This document shows positions 1 through 8,709 of a stretch of 10,477 nucleotides of DNA, in pieces. The stretch is from the NCBI GenBank assembly GCA_038234045.1, contig JBBSUX010000114.1, positions 1-10,477 on the forward strand, given 5' to 3'. The number at the start of each line of letters is the position of its first letter. Position 1 is the first letter of the stretch. A program made the translations under genes and the position numbers. The notes under the pieces were generated by a model, which was not told where the DNA came from, did not search any database, and saw nothing but the letters and a program-made list of their open reading frames with translations. The stretch is from JBBSUX01 sp038234045. Its GTDB lineage: Bacteria > Pseudomonadota > Gammaproteobacteria > Burkholderiales > Burkholderiaceae_C.

Positions 1-3000
1 ACCGTAGTGGGTACACCGATGACGAGCCCGCCCGCCCGCAGCATCACGACTTGCGTCACCGCTGTAGTGAGCGGCAGTATCAGCCTGAAGCGCGTTCCGC
101 CCCCGGTCTTTGATTCGGTCTCTATCCGGCCGCCAGCCGCCTGCACTTCGGAGCGAACCACGTCCATGCCGATTCCCCGGCCCGCGAGTTCGGTGACTTC
201 GCTCGCGGTAGAAAATCCGGGCGCAAAGATCAATTCGGCCAGACGGGGATCCTCATCGCTGGCATCGGCTGCGGGCAAGCCGAGCGCACGTGCCTTCTCG
301 CGGATGCGATCGAAATCAAGCCCGGCGCCGTCATCCTGGAACTCGACGGCCACATCGTTGCCGGCCTGCTCGACTCCGATAACGATATTTCCCGCTGCAG
401 GCTTTCCGGCAGCGGAACGCCCGGCCGAATCTTCGATGCCGTGCGCCACCGCATTGCGAAGCAGGTGCTCGAACGCGGGAGCGAGTCGCTCCAGAACGCC
501 GCGATCCATCTCGATCGCGCCGCCCGTGATATCCAAAGTAATGGGCTTGCCGGTTTCTTTCGCAGCCTGGCGCGCAACCGCATACAGCCGATCGGCGATG
601 CTTTCAAATTCCACCATCCGGGTACGCAGCAGGTCGCGCTGCAATTCGCGCGCCTGACGACCCTGCGCGACCAGTTCGTCTTCGCTACCTTGCATGCTCC
701 GCTGCAGATTGCGCTGAACGGTAGCCACGTCGTCCACCGATTCGGCCATCATGCGGGTGAGTTCCTGGACCCGGGTGAAGCGATCGAATTCGAGCGGGTC
801 GAATGCTGCAGCTGTGTCTTTGGCCAAAGCAAGCCGCGACTGCATTTGCGATTCAGACTGCACCTCGATGTCGCGTAACTGGCGCCGCAAACGATCGAGG
901 TTTCCCGTCAGATCGGCGAGCGAACCCTGCATCTGGCCCAGTCTGGCTTCCAGCCGGGAGCGACTGATCATCACCTCGCCAGCCTGGTTGACCAGACGGT
1001 CGAGCAAATGAGACCGAACGCGGACCGAGACCCCCGCGCCCGCGCGCGCCGCTGCCGCAATGGGAGCACGCACCGGCACCGTTACCTGCTTGCGTACGGC
1101 AACCGTGGGTAAGACTTTTTCCTCGTCGGAAATAGCCTGCAGTGATTCCGCCGGAGATGCTTCCGGCACATCAGGCTCGACATCAATGGGCGCTGGGACC
1201 GCGTGTTCGACGGCAGGGTCGACTCCCTCAAGCGGACCGGCGAGGGCAGCCTGCACCGCCTCGTCCCGCGCCCGCAACTGATCGAGGTTCGTGCGGAGCG
1301 CGTCGGCATAGCCCAGCAGCGGTTCGATGTTGTTTGTTTCAAGGTTGTCGCGCCCGAGCTCCTCAATTTCGGTCTCGAAGCGATGAGCCAGCTCGCCGAG
1401 TCGTAACGCACCAGCGAGTCGCGCACTTCCCTTGAGGGTATGCAGTGCGCGAAGCACTTCACCGCGCGCAGACAGATCGTCAGGTCGGTTAGCCCACTGG
1501 CGAAGCGGGGTATTCAACGCAGGAAGAAGCTCGAGCGCCTCTTCTTCGAAGATCGGAAACAGGTCGGGATCTATAGCGTCGACGGTGTCGATTTCATCGT
1601 CGAACAATGCCCTATTTCCCTGCGCCCTGCGCTCGCCCAAGCTTTGGGGAGCAGCCAAATCGACCACGACCTTGGCGACGGGGGTTTCCGCCGGATGATG
1701 CGTAATCAGGGCGCTGTCATCGGTCGCTACCACGGTCTCCTCTTGCGGGGCCGACGTGCCGCTCGAACCGGGATCGGCGCTGCTGAGGGAATTTTCGCCT
1801 GCGAAATTGCCGCCAGAATCAGGAGAGACCGAATCGAGCTCAGACATTTCCGGAACGGCCGCCGCGCTCAGCTCTTCGGAGGAACCGTGATGGTCACCGT
1901 CCTGGTCTACCCGCCTTTCATCGAGTTGTTCATCCGGTTCGCGCAGAAAGCTCGCAACCGAAGGCACTGGCGCGGGCTCGCTGTCGATGATCGCTTGCAA
2001 AGCGCGCAGCAGCCGCGGCGTAGGTTCCGGGAGAAAGCCTGCCGCAAACTGGTGCAGCAGGTGTCGGATGTCTTCGGCTACGTCGACGAAGATGCCCGAC
2101 TGGTGCACGCTGACCATTCCACCGAGCTGGATATGAGACAACGCATGCTCAAGAAGCCTCGCGAGCCGGCTCAATTCGTGGAACCCGACAGTGGCGGAGC
2201 TGCCCGCGAGCGAGTGAGCAAACGAGATGGCAGGCTCGGGCACCTCACGATGCAACTCCATCGACCATTCCTGAAGTTCGGTCAGCAACCGCCTGGACCA
2301 CTCGTCAGCTTCGTTGAGGTAGACGTTGTAAAGCGGAATGGGAATGCGCAGAGATCCGATGACTTTCATCTCGTCGGAGCTCTCATCACTTTCGCCATCG
2401 CAAGCAGATGACGAGGCGCCCGTTTCGCTCACATTGACGAAGTGGCCATCATCGGAAAACGCGGGATCTGGCTCGTGGCCAAGACCTGAAGCCTGCAGAT
2501 CCAGGAGTGCGGATTCGATCGCTGCTAATTCTTCATGGGGAAGAATGGATGCGGGATGCTCTTCAATTGCTGAAGCGAACTCGGAAAAATCTAGTTCCTG
2601 GATCTGCATTGCAAGATCGGAGGACTGATCGCCATCTTGCGTCTCTTCAATATCGGGCGAGTTCCAGTCGGCATCTGTTGGCTCTGCGGCGTCTTTTCTT
2701 GATTCGCCCGGAGTTGGAGCAGGGTCAATTTCAAAGGTGAGTGCAACCGAGCTATCTGTAGCATGGTCCGCCTGCGCGGTCTCCACGGCAGGTTCTTCGT
2801 AGGGCGTGAGTCCTGCCGTAGGAAGAAAGTCGGTATCTGCAGAAAAATCGTCGTCGCGGAGGATCGTGTCCACGAAGCCCGATTCAGACTGAATCAGCGC
2901 GACAGGTGCTTGTCCAAGTCGCAGCGAGTCCGCGCTCGCCTGGAATGGCTGCGCGGCCCAATGACTATCCCGTCCCTGCGCAATGTCATCAACCCATTGG

Positions 3001-5372
3001 CCAAATGCATCCATCGCCTGGTCTGCGAGCAAGCGGTGGCTCTCAGGAAGCGGCTTCTGCTCGGCCAGCCAGGCATTGAAGAGCTGCTCCATGGCCCAGG
3101 CAGCGTCGCCCAGGTCGAAAAGCTGCACCATGCGCGAACTACCTTTGAGGGTATGAAATGCTCGCCGCAAGCTGGTCTGCTCGCTCAGATCCGAAGGATC
3201 GGCAGCCAGGGCGCGTAGAGACATGTGGCCATTGGCGACGACTTCCCTGGCTTCCTCCAGGAAAATCTCCCGGAGCTCAGCGTCGTCCTCGTCCTCATCA
3301 TCGCTCGTCAACGGTGCGAGCCCGGGCGAAGAGACGCCGTCTGTCATTGAATCGGCAGACGCCGACAAAGGAAGACCGCTTGCCCCGGTACCGCCGTTAT
3401 CAGTCGACTCCGTTGCGGCGCTCTGCGCTGCAGGAGCCAACTCGGCTTCATTAGAGTTGGCCGCCCCGAAAGAATCCCTGCTTGATTCTTCTCCTCCGTC
3501 ATCCGCCACAGGAGAAGGATGGAGCGAAGGCGACGCCAGTCGGTCGCCCGTTTCTTCCGTCATCGGGTCCGGTTGCTCCCGCATGGTCCGGGCGACCGGT
3601 TGTGGGTCTGCTCTCCCCATGATTACCCGAAGCTCGCCTTGCATCTCATCAAAGACGAAGAGTTTGCGTGCGAGCGTGGGCTGGTAGCCCAGCATGTCGA
3701 TAAGAAAACCAAGCGCTCCAAGATTGGCTGCGAGGGAACCGAACAGGGTGGCCCGCACCTCATCGTCCGAGACAGAACCTTCGAGCAGGCGGTCGACACC
3801 CTCGCGCATTCGCACCACCGCGTGGGATGCCTGATCCAGTCCCAGCACAGACAGGACACCGCGCATTTGCAGCAAATGTCCAGGCACGGCTACAAGCGGT
3901 GCCACATCCGACGGATCACGGAAATACTGGTCAAGCGCCTGTTCGGCGTCGCGCAACGTAGAGCGTAGCTCTTCTACGACGCTTCCCATCGTCTGGCGAT
4001 CAGAGACGCGTCGATACAGGTCCTCCATCCAGCGTTCGAGCGGCTCAGGTGAGGTGGCCTCTTCCGCGCGGGAGAGCCGAGCGGCCAGGACTACAGCTCG
4101 TTCCGACATTGTGTCGTCGGGCGTATCGAGCTCTTCGTAAGCGGCCTGCAAATAGAGGATGGACGTTGCCACCTCCATCGCAAGCGCTGTCCCCGGGATT
4201 TCCCCACTTCGCACGGTAGCGTCCAGAACATGAATCAGCGCATCGGCCAAAGGCGCGCTCTGTGGATGCAAACGTCGGAGCGACTCGGCCACAAGGCTGA
4301 ACTGGTCCGCGGCGAGTTTGAGCTTCTGGCGGTCACCGGCCGCAAGCGCCGACCAGGTTTCTGCCGCTGCGCCGATCCGCTTGCGCGCCTGAGCGAGCAA
4401 CGCCGGGTCAAATCGACCGTAGCGACGTTGTTCGTAATCAAGCGACGGCGAATGATCCAAAACCCACGCACCCTGAACAGCCTTCAACGAGGGCGCGAAC
4501 ACATCCGCCGGAACGACCGCATATGCGCAGAAAAACAGGAGATCCTGCAAAGTTCTTGCGTTGGCTGATGGTGCACCGCGAGCGAACTCGCTGTATTGCA
4601 TCAAAACCCGCGAGGCTGCCCTCTTCGCATGCAAATCCGGCGGCAAAAGACCCAGCGACTGGGCTTCAAAAAAACCTCCGCAGATCAACCAGAAATCCCG
4701 CTGCTCTCCCTGCTTTAGCGCAGCTGCGAACCGCTGGGAAAGTTGAACCAATTGACGGGCTGCCGACGGGTCGCCATTCTTGACAACGCTCAATATTGCT
4801 TGGTCCAGGCGCTGCCGCGCAGCGGGGCCGTATTCAAGCGGAACCGGATCACCCGCCAGCTCCAGGGGAGATGCAGACGCTGCAGGGGTCCACAAATCAG
4901 CTGGATGCGCTCTGTCGGCGCCCGCAAGCGCTTGAACCTCACGGTACTGGGGGAACAAGCCGACCGCCGACACCGGCTTGCCAGCGAGCGAAGCATCCAG
5001 ATATTCCCCGATCGCAAACGTCGCACGCTCCAGCGATGCAACCGTCTCGTCCGTACAAAGCGACGGGCGCATGACGAGCTTTTGGACAACCGTCTCCATA
5101 GCCCGCACCATGACCCCGGCGGCGTCGAGGCCCACCATCGAAAAGGCGCCGGCGACCTGATGCAATTGCTGGCGCGCACCTCGCAGCGCCGCAGCGTCGA
5201 GGGACTCAAGATCCGAATGCCCCGATTGCTCTGCTTCACGCAGAAATCGGCGCAAAGATTTGATTGCGGCTTCCAAGGATCGGCGCAATTCGGCCTCGAC
5301 CCAGGCTATTGGCCCCAGATCATGTTCCTGGAGCCCGGGCATCGCCGGCGCAGCGGCATCGAAATTGAGCAT
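1..5372 (-). CDS. chpA: ChpA/PilL: multi-Hpt CheA-type histidine kinase of the Pil-Chp system (3' end outside window)
   Basis: This is the hybrid histidine kinase that phosphorylates PilG and PilH to control type IV pili; it acts in the cytoplasm docked to PilJ through PilI. About 1790 codons are open without a stop up to the window edge. Seen in order: a FimL-like N-terminus with an Hpt-like HQVAG (His71); a FimL-like helical region to about residue 450; a degenerate module with Leu501 where His is expected (LLQMRG); a canonical Hpt, FHTLKGSSR (His740); an Hpt with Lys replaced by Ala, AHSLAGSS (His1053); a canonical Hpt, LHTLKGSAR (His1311); a CheA dimerisation region near 1447-1520; and an ATPase domain with N box (Asn1640), DDGAGLD (1680-1686) and GRGIGMD (from 1731). 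The CheW-like domain just begins at the edge. The usual C-terminal receiver should lie outside. Long acidic linkers separate the Hpt modules. The ATG at 5372 has no clear Shine-Dalgarno sequence, so the exact start is less certain than the identity. It begins 29 bases after the pilJ stop. Confidence 0.95.
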   Translation of the reverse strand, partial: MLNFDAAAPAMPGLQEHDLGPIAWVEAELRRSLEAAIKSLRRFLREAEQSGHSDLESLDAAALRGARQQLHQVAGAFSMVGLDAAGVMVRAMETVVQKLVMRPSLCTDETVASLERATFAIGEYLDASLAGKPVSAVGLFPQYREVQALAGADRAHPADLWTPAASASPLELAGDPVPLEYGPAARQRLDQAILSVVKNGDPSAARQLVQLSQRFAAALKQGEQRDFWLICGGFFEAQSLGLLPPDLHAKRAASRVLMQYSEFARGAPSANARTLQDLLFFCAYAVVPADVFAPSLKAVQGAWVLDHSPSLDYEQRRYGRFDPALLAQARKRIGAAAETWSALAAGDRQKLKLAADQFSLVAESLRRLHPQSAPLADALIHVLDATVRSGEIPGTALAMEVATSILYLQAAYEELDTPDDTMSERAVVLAARLSRAEEATSPEPLERWMEDLYRRVSDRQTMGSVVEELRSTLRDAEQALDQYFRDPSDVAPLVAVPGHLLQMRGVLSVLGLDQASHAVVRMREGVDRLLEGSVSDDEVRATLFGSLAANLGALGFLIDMLGYQPTLARKLFVFDEMQGELRVIMGRADPQPVARTMREQPDPMTEETGDRLASPSLHPSPVADDGGEESSRDSFGAANSNEAELAPAAQSAATESTDNGGTGASGLPLSASADSMTDGVSSPGLAPLTSDDEDEDDAELREIFLEEAREVVANGHMSLRALAADPSDLSEQTSLRRAFHTLKGSSRMVQLFDLGDAAWAMEQLFNAWLAEQKPLPESHRLLADQAMDAFGQWVDDIAQGRDSHWAAQPFQASADSLRLGQAPVALIQSESGFVDTILRDDDFSADTDFLPTAGLTPYEEPAVETAQADHATDSSVALTFEIDPAPTPGESRKDAAEPTDADWNSPDIEETQDGDQSSDLAMQIQELDFSEFASAIEEHPASILPHEELAAIESALLDLQASGLGHEPDPAFSDDGHFVNVSETGASSSACDGESDESSDEMKVIGSLRIPIPLYNVYLNEADEWSRRLLTELQEWSMELHREVPEPAISFAHSLAGSSATVGFHELSRLARLLEHALSHIQLGGMVSVHQSGIFVDVAEDIRHLLHQFAAGFLPEPTPRLLRALQAIIDSEPAPVPSVASFLREPDEQLDERRVDQDGDHHGSSEELSAAAVPEMSELDSVSPDSGGNFAGENSLSSADPGSSGTSAPQEETVVATDDSALITHHPAETPVAKVVVDLAAPQSLGERRAQGNRALFDDEIDTVDAIDPDLFPIFEEEALELLPALNTPLRQWANRPDDLSARGEVLRALHTLKGSARLAGALRLGELAHRFETEIEELGRDNLETNNIEPLLGYADALRTNLDQLRARDEAVQAALAGPLEGVDPAVEHAVPAPIDVEPDVPEASPAESLQAISDEEKVLPTVAVRKQVTVPVRAPIAAAARAGAGVSVRVRSHLLDRLVNQAGEVMISRSRLEARLGQMQGSLADLTGNLDRLRRQLRDIEVQSESQMQSRLALAKDTAAAFDPLEFDRFTRVQELTRMMAESVDDVATVQRNLQRSMQGSEDELVAQGRQARELQRDLLRTRMVEFESIADRLYAVARQAAKETGKPITLDITGGAIEMDRGVLERLAPAFEHLLRNAVAHGIEDSAGRSAAGKPAAGNIVIGVEQAGNDVAVEFQDDGAGLDFDRIREKARALGLPAADASDEDPRLAELIFAPGFSTASEVTELAGRGIGMDVVRSEVQAAGGRIETESKTGGGTRFRLILPLTTAVTQVVMLRAGGLVIGVPTT

Positions 5373-5401
5373 GTGCGTCGACTCGCTAGCGTTCGCGCCG
5401 T

Positions 5402-7747
5402 TCAGGCGATCTTGAATCGGGAGACAGACTGACGTAAATCTTCGGCCATCCGCGACAACTCGCGTACCTGCTGCGCAGTTGCACGGGTGCCCTCACTGGT
5501 TTGCTCCGTCACCGCAAAAATATGCTGAATGTTGTCAGCCACACCATTCGCCAGTTCAGCTTCACGCGAAGTGGATGAGGAAATCTGCTCGATCAGGTCC
5601 GCAAGACGGCGCGAAACGCGGTCAATCTCGCTAAGCGCTGTACCTGCACTGTCTGAAAGACGGGCCCCCTCAACCACACCTTGGGTAGAGCGCTCCATTG
5701 CGGCAACGGCGTCCTGAGTATCCGTCTGAATAGCCTTCACCAGGGCTGAGATCTGACGTGTTGCATCACCAGAGCGCTCTGCAAGTCGCTGCACTTCTTC
5801 CGCCACCACGGAGAAGCCGCGGCCAGCTTCCCCAGCGGATGCTGCCTGAATGGCCGCATTGAGCGCGAGCACGTTGGTTTGCTCGGTAATGTCCGAAATC
5901 AGCTCCGTGATTTCGCCGATCTCCTGGGACGACTCGCCAAGCCGCTTGATGCGCTTGGACGTATCCTGGATCTGATCGCGAATGGAGTTCATGCCGCCAA
6001 TAGCGTTCTGTACCGCCTGCAATCCGGAATCAGCGGCCTGCAAGGATTGGCGCGCAACCGAAGCGGATTCCTGCGCTTGGGAAGAAACACCATTGATACG
6101 GGATGCCATTTCGAGTACCGACTTGCCCGTTTCGCGGATTTCGCGAAGTTGCTCCGTGGAGGCGGCGAGAAGCTCGGTAGATGTGCTGTCGACCTGTGCG
6201 GTCGTTTGTGCAACCCGTGTCGCCGTGCTTTGAACGTTTCCCACCAAAAGGCGCAGCTCCTCCACCGTGTAGTTCACCGAATCCGCAATGGCACCGGTAA
6301 TGTCTTCGGTCACCGTAGCTTCCTGGGTGAGATCGCCTTCCGCGACGTTTTGAAGCTCGTTCATGAGCCGCAGAATTGCCGCCTGATTGGCATCATTGAC
6401 CCGCTTGGCTTCCATCTGGGCGCGCTCGGCCTGCACCTGCTGGAGTTCCGCATCCTGCCGTTGTCGTTCAGCAGCGGTTTGCCGATTACGGCTGTCCAGC
6501 AAAAGTACGCGAGCCAAACCGATTGCTGCAGCCAACACCACAATTGCGGCGACCAGCATGCCGATGATGGACGCTGCGCCCAGACCCGCGTCACGCGAAA
6601 GATGGTTCTGCACAACCTCGAGATCACGCCGCAGCGGCTCACTGTCAGCAATGATGGAGCTTTGCGCTTCGCGCGCCGACACCAAACCCTGCAGGTTGCC
6701 CAAAATCGCTCCAGCCTGCGTCCGCGTCTTGTCATAAAGCGCGAGCAATGCCTTCAGCTGCTCTCTTACTTGAGGATCCTTGGCGGCTGTCAACCGGAGG
6801 TCCGGATTGCCATCGAGCAGACCTTGCGCGATTTCCCGGAAAGAATTCAGGTCCTTCCCCAGCAAGAAAACCGCCTCTGGGCTCACCCCTTCGGATGTCT
6901 GGAATTCATTTGCGGATTTACCGATGCGCTGGGTCAGCATGGCCAGCTGACTGGCGGCCGAGATATCTCCTGTGGAAGCGTTTTGCTGCATGCGCAAAGC
7001 GGCAATCGTTTCTGCGATTTCGAGCAAGTCGGAAGATTGTCGGTTGATAGTGCGCAAGGCCGCGCCCACCTGGGTCAGAATTTTCTGCTGACCCAGTACC
7101 AACTTCGCATTGCGATCAGCGCGCTGCACCAAGGGAAGCACAGTTTGAAGCTCCGAGTCATAGCCGTTGCCCAAGGGAGCCAGCTTCAATTCGCTGTCAC
7201 CGGATTCAAGGCCCTTGCCGATCCGGGAAAGCGTGTCCGCACTTTCCTTCACATCAGCGAAAGACTGCGGGTTTCCGATGATGGCCTGCGTGACGGACTT
7301 TGCCAGGCGTTGTGATTGCAGGAGAGCCTGACCTGTAGCCGAGAGCTGCTGCGCGCTGCGATTGGCACGATTGAGCGCCGTACCACCGATCAGCGCCAGA
7401 GCTATCAAGCCGATCACAAGGAGAATGTAGAGGCGCCGTTGATGCCGGATGGTGGTCGCGCGACCCAGAAACGGCAGCGGCACCAATTCCGAATCGAGTA
7501 CGTCTGTCGGCTCGACCATCCGGCTCTCTGAGAAATCCGAAGTGTCGGCGAATCCACTTTCGGCCGGAGATTCGACGGGATGCGCGTCATTCTCCGGCAT
7601 CGAAGATGGTCGGCCTATTGACCCTTCGTAGTCCACGCGGGCCGCGTCTTGACCAGACTCCGCATTCATCGATGCGTCATCCGGCAAGGCACGTTGTGCC
7701 TCTGAATCGCGAGTGAAGATTTTTCCAAAGTAGTCGGCGACTGACAT
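5402..7747 (-). CDS. pilJ: PilJ: twitching-motility methyl-accepting chemotaxis receptor
   Basis: Inner-membrane receptor of the Pil-Chp pathway; it controls ChpA through PilI. The protein is 781 residues, longer than the roughly 680 of P. aeruginosa PilJ. Visible parts: an acidic cytoplasmic N-terminus (1-104), transmembrane helix 1 (about 105-125, LYILLVIGLIALALIGG), a helical periplasmic region of about 260 residues (130-388) fitting paired PilJ sensor domains, transmembrane helix 2 (about 390-415), a HAMP-type region (416-505) and a signalling coiled coil. The coiled-coil hairpin tip carries EQTNVLALNAAIQAASAGE and GRGFSVVAEEVQRLAERS (about 622-659), a clear receptor signature with the Ser-containing PilJ variant. 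There is no C-terminal CheR/CheB-tethering pentapeptide; it ends RFKIA. The frame stays open upstream to an ATG at 7906 inside pilI, but the ATG at 7747 follows the pilI stop by 19 bases and has a weak GGA ribosome site 8 bases ahead, so it is preferred. Confidence 0.95.
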   Translation of the reverse strand: MSVADYFGKIFTRDSEAQRALPDDASMNAESGQDAARVDYEGSIGRPSSMPENDAHPVESPAESGFADTSDFSESRMVEPTDVLDSELVPLPFLGRATTIRHQRRLYILLVIGLIALALIGGTALNRANRSAQQLSATGQALLQSQRLAKSVTQAIIGNPQSFADVKESADTLSRIGKGLESGDSELKLAPLGNGYDSELQTVLPLVQRADRNAKLVLGQQKILTQVGAALRTINRQSSDLLEIAETIAALRMQQNASTGDISAASQLAMLTQRIGKSANEFQTSEGVSPEAVFLLGKDLNSFREIAQGLLDGNPDLRLTAAKDPQVREQLKALLALYDKTRTQAGAILGNLQGLVSAREAQSSIIADSEPLRRDLEVVQNHLSRDAGLGAASIIGMLVAAIVVLAAAIGLARVLLLDSRNRQTAAERQRQDAELQQVQAERAQMEAKRVNDANQAAILRLMNELQNVAEGDLTQEATVTEDITGAIADSVNYTVEELRLLVGNVQSTATRVAQTTAQVDSTSTELLAASTEQLREIRETGKSVLEMASRINGVSSQAQESASVARQSLQAADSGLQAVQNAIGGMNSIRDQIQDTSKRIKRLGESSQEIGEITELISDITEQTNVLALNAAIQAASAGEAGRGFSVVAEEVQRLAERSGDATRQISALVKAIQTDTQDAVAAMERSTQGVVEGARLSDSAGTALSEIDRVSRRLADLIEQISSSTSREAELANGVADNIQHIFAVTEQTSEGTRATAQQVRELSRMAEDLRQSVSRFKIA

Positions 7748-7766
7748 GATGGAGTTCCAAGTGGAT

Positions 7767-8321
7767 TCAGCTGGAGATGCTGAGAAAAGAAGAATCCTGA
7801 GAAAGCGCTTGCAGGTCAATTTCTTGCCACGGCGTTCCAGCGGAATCAATGTAAATCTGCCCGAACCATGAGGGACTTTCGCGGTCCGGGTGGCGCGAAT
7901 CGACAAATGCCTCCGCCCCTCGCAGGCCTGCCAACTTGTCGATCACCAGAACACTCTGAACACCCAGACCCGGGTTAAACGCAAGGAGGCTCGATTCAGC
8001 CAGAACAGACTCCGCGCGACGCCCCACTGAGGCGGGCGCGTCCTTCGCCGTCACGCCCGCAGTGGCCAGCTTTGCAAGATCGACGACGCCGTAGAGACCA
8101 CCACGCAAGTTGGCTACGCCTAAAAACCACGTGACGGTATACGGCACCGCCTGCAACGCGGACCAACCAAAAATTTCACCTGCCTGACTGAGCGGAAACA
8201 GGTACGGTACGCCGTCCGATTCGGCGGCGAGCCAAGCGACAGAAATACCTTCTGAACGGGCAGCCTGCAGCCGTGCCGCAAGCCGGCTTTGAAGATCCCG
8301 CAGCGCCTGTCTGTTCGCCAT
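7767..8321 (-). CDS. pilI: PilI: CheW-like adaptor protein
   Basis: A cytoplasmic coupling protein of 184 residues that should link receptor PilJ to kinase ChpA. A CheW fold is indicated by the region around residues 35-80, where a hydrophobic strand (VPYLFPLSQAGEIFGW) is followed by VPYTVTWFLGVANLRGGLYG and VVDL. This is the conserved CheW stretch in which the loop before VANLRG contacts receptor and kinase. The frame is open further upstream to 8549, but that part overlaps pilH and reads as a shadow. The ATG at 8321 lies 22 bases after the pilH stop and gives the usual PilI length. Its ribosome site is poor (AAGG about 11 bases upstream), so it probably relies on coupling to pilH translation. 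Length and position between pilH and pilJ match PilI of P. aeruginosa. Confidence 0.93.
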   Translation of the reverse strand: MANRQALRDLQSRLAARLQAARSEGISVAWLAAESDGVPYLFPLSQAGEIFGWSALQAVPYTVTWFLGVANLRGGLYGVVDLAKLATAGVTAKDAPASVGRRAESVLAESSLLAFNPGLGVQSVLVIDKLAGLRGAEAFVDSRHPDRESPSWFGQIYIDSAGTPWQEIDLQALSQDSSFLSISS

Positions 8322-8343
8322 TTCAGTGGTCGCCTTGAAACAT

Positions 8344-8709
8344 TCAGCCGAGCGCCGCGATCTTGGCCTTGAGCTCGGCAGCATCAACCGGCTTGGTGAG
8401 ATACGCCTTGGCGCCTTGCCGCATGCCCCAGACGCGATCTGTTTCCTGATCCTTGCTGGTACACATGATGATCGGAACGTCCGAATACATCGGGTCCCGG
8501 CTGATCGCGCGCGTGAGCTGAAAGCCGTTCTGTCCCGGCATGACGACATCCATCAGGATCAAATCGGGCTTTTCCTCCGCCAGACGCTTAAGGGCCTCTT
8601 CCGCGTTCTCCGCGGTTCGGACTTGCATGCCACTCTTTTGTAATAGGCCGGTCAGGAACAGAAGCTCCGTCTTAGAGTCGTCTACGACGAGAACCTTATG
8701 AACTGGCAT
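8344..8709 (-). CDS. pilH: PilH: CheY-like single-domain response regulator
   Basis: Single receiver domain of 121 residues with no output domain. The acidic pocket (Asp10-Asp11), the phosphoacceptor Asp54 (LILMDVVMP), Thr84-Ser85 and Lys106 (YLTKP) are all present, so it should be phosphorylated by ChpA. In P. aeruginosa PilH works with the retraction side of the pathway and may act as a phosphate sink. The assignment as PilH rather than PilG rests on gene order and on the VMPGQNGFQLTRAISRDP segment typical of PilH. The ATG at 8709 is chosen because an AGGAG site lies 6 bases upstream. The gene overlaps the end of pilG by 14 bases, pointing to translational coupling. Longer open frame to 8835 lies inside pilG and is rejected. 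Confidence 0.94.
   Translation of the reverse strand: MPVHKVLVVDDSKTELLFLTGLLQKSGMQVRTAENAEEALKRLAEEKPDLILMDVVMPGQNGFQLTRAISRDPMYSDVPIIMCTSKDQETDRVWGMRQGAKAYLTKPVDAAELKAKIAALG

Noticed and set aside
1440..2411. 323-codon plus-strand open frame opposite chpA
   Set aside because: It has the same codon-register shadow effect as the frame opposite pilJ; the product is Arg/Gln-rich without domains, and chpA encodes clear Hpt motifs across this stretch.
4743..5432. 229-codon plus-strand open frame opposite the start of chpA
   Set aside because: It is a codon-register shadow of chpA, crossing the chpA-pilJ junction without any recognisable motif.
5879..7315. 478-codon plus-strand open frame opposite pilJ
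   Set aside because: It is in exact codon register with pilJ on the other strand, so its stop codons would need TTA, CTA or TCA codons in pilJ, which are rare in GC-rich genes. The product shows no domain, while pilJ is unmistakable.
7748..7906. Longer pilJ starting inside pilI
   Set aside because: It would overlap pilI by about 140 bases. The first 53 residues show no conserved feature, and the ATG at 7747 lies at normal operon spacing.
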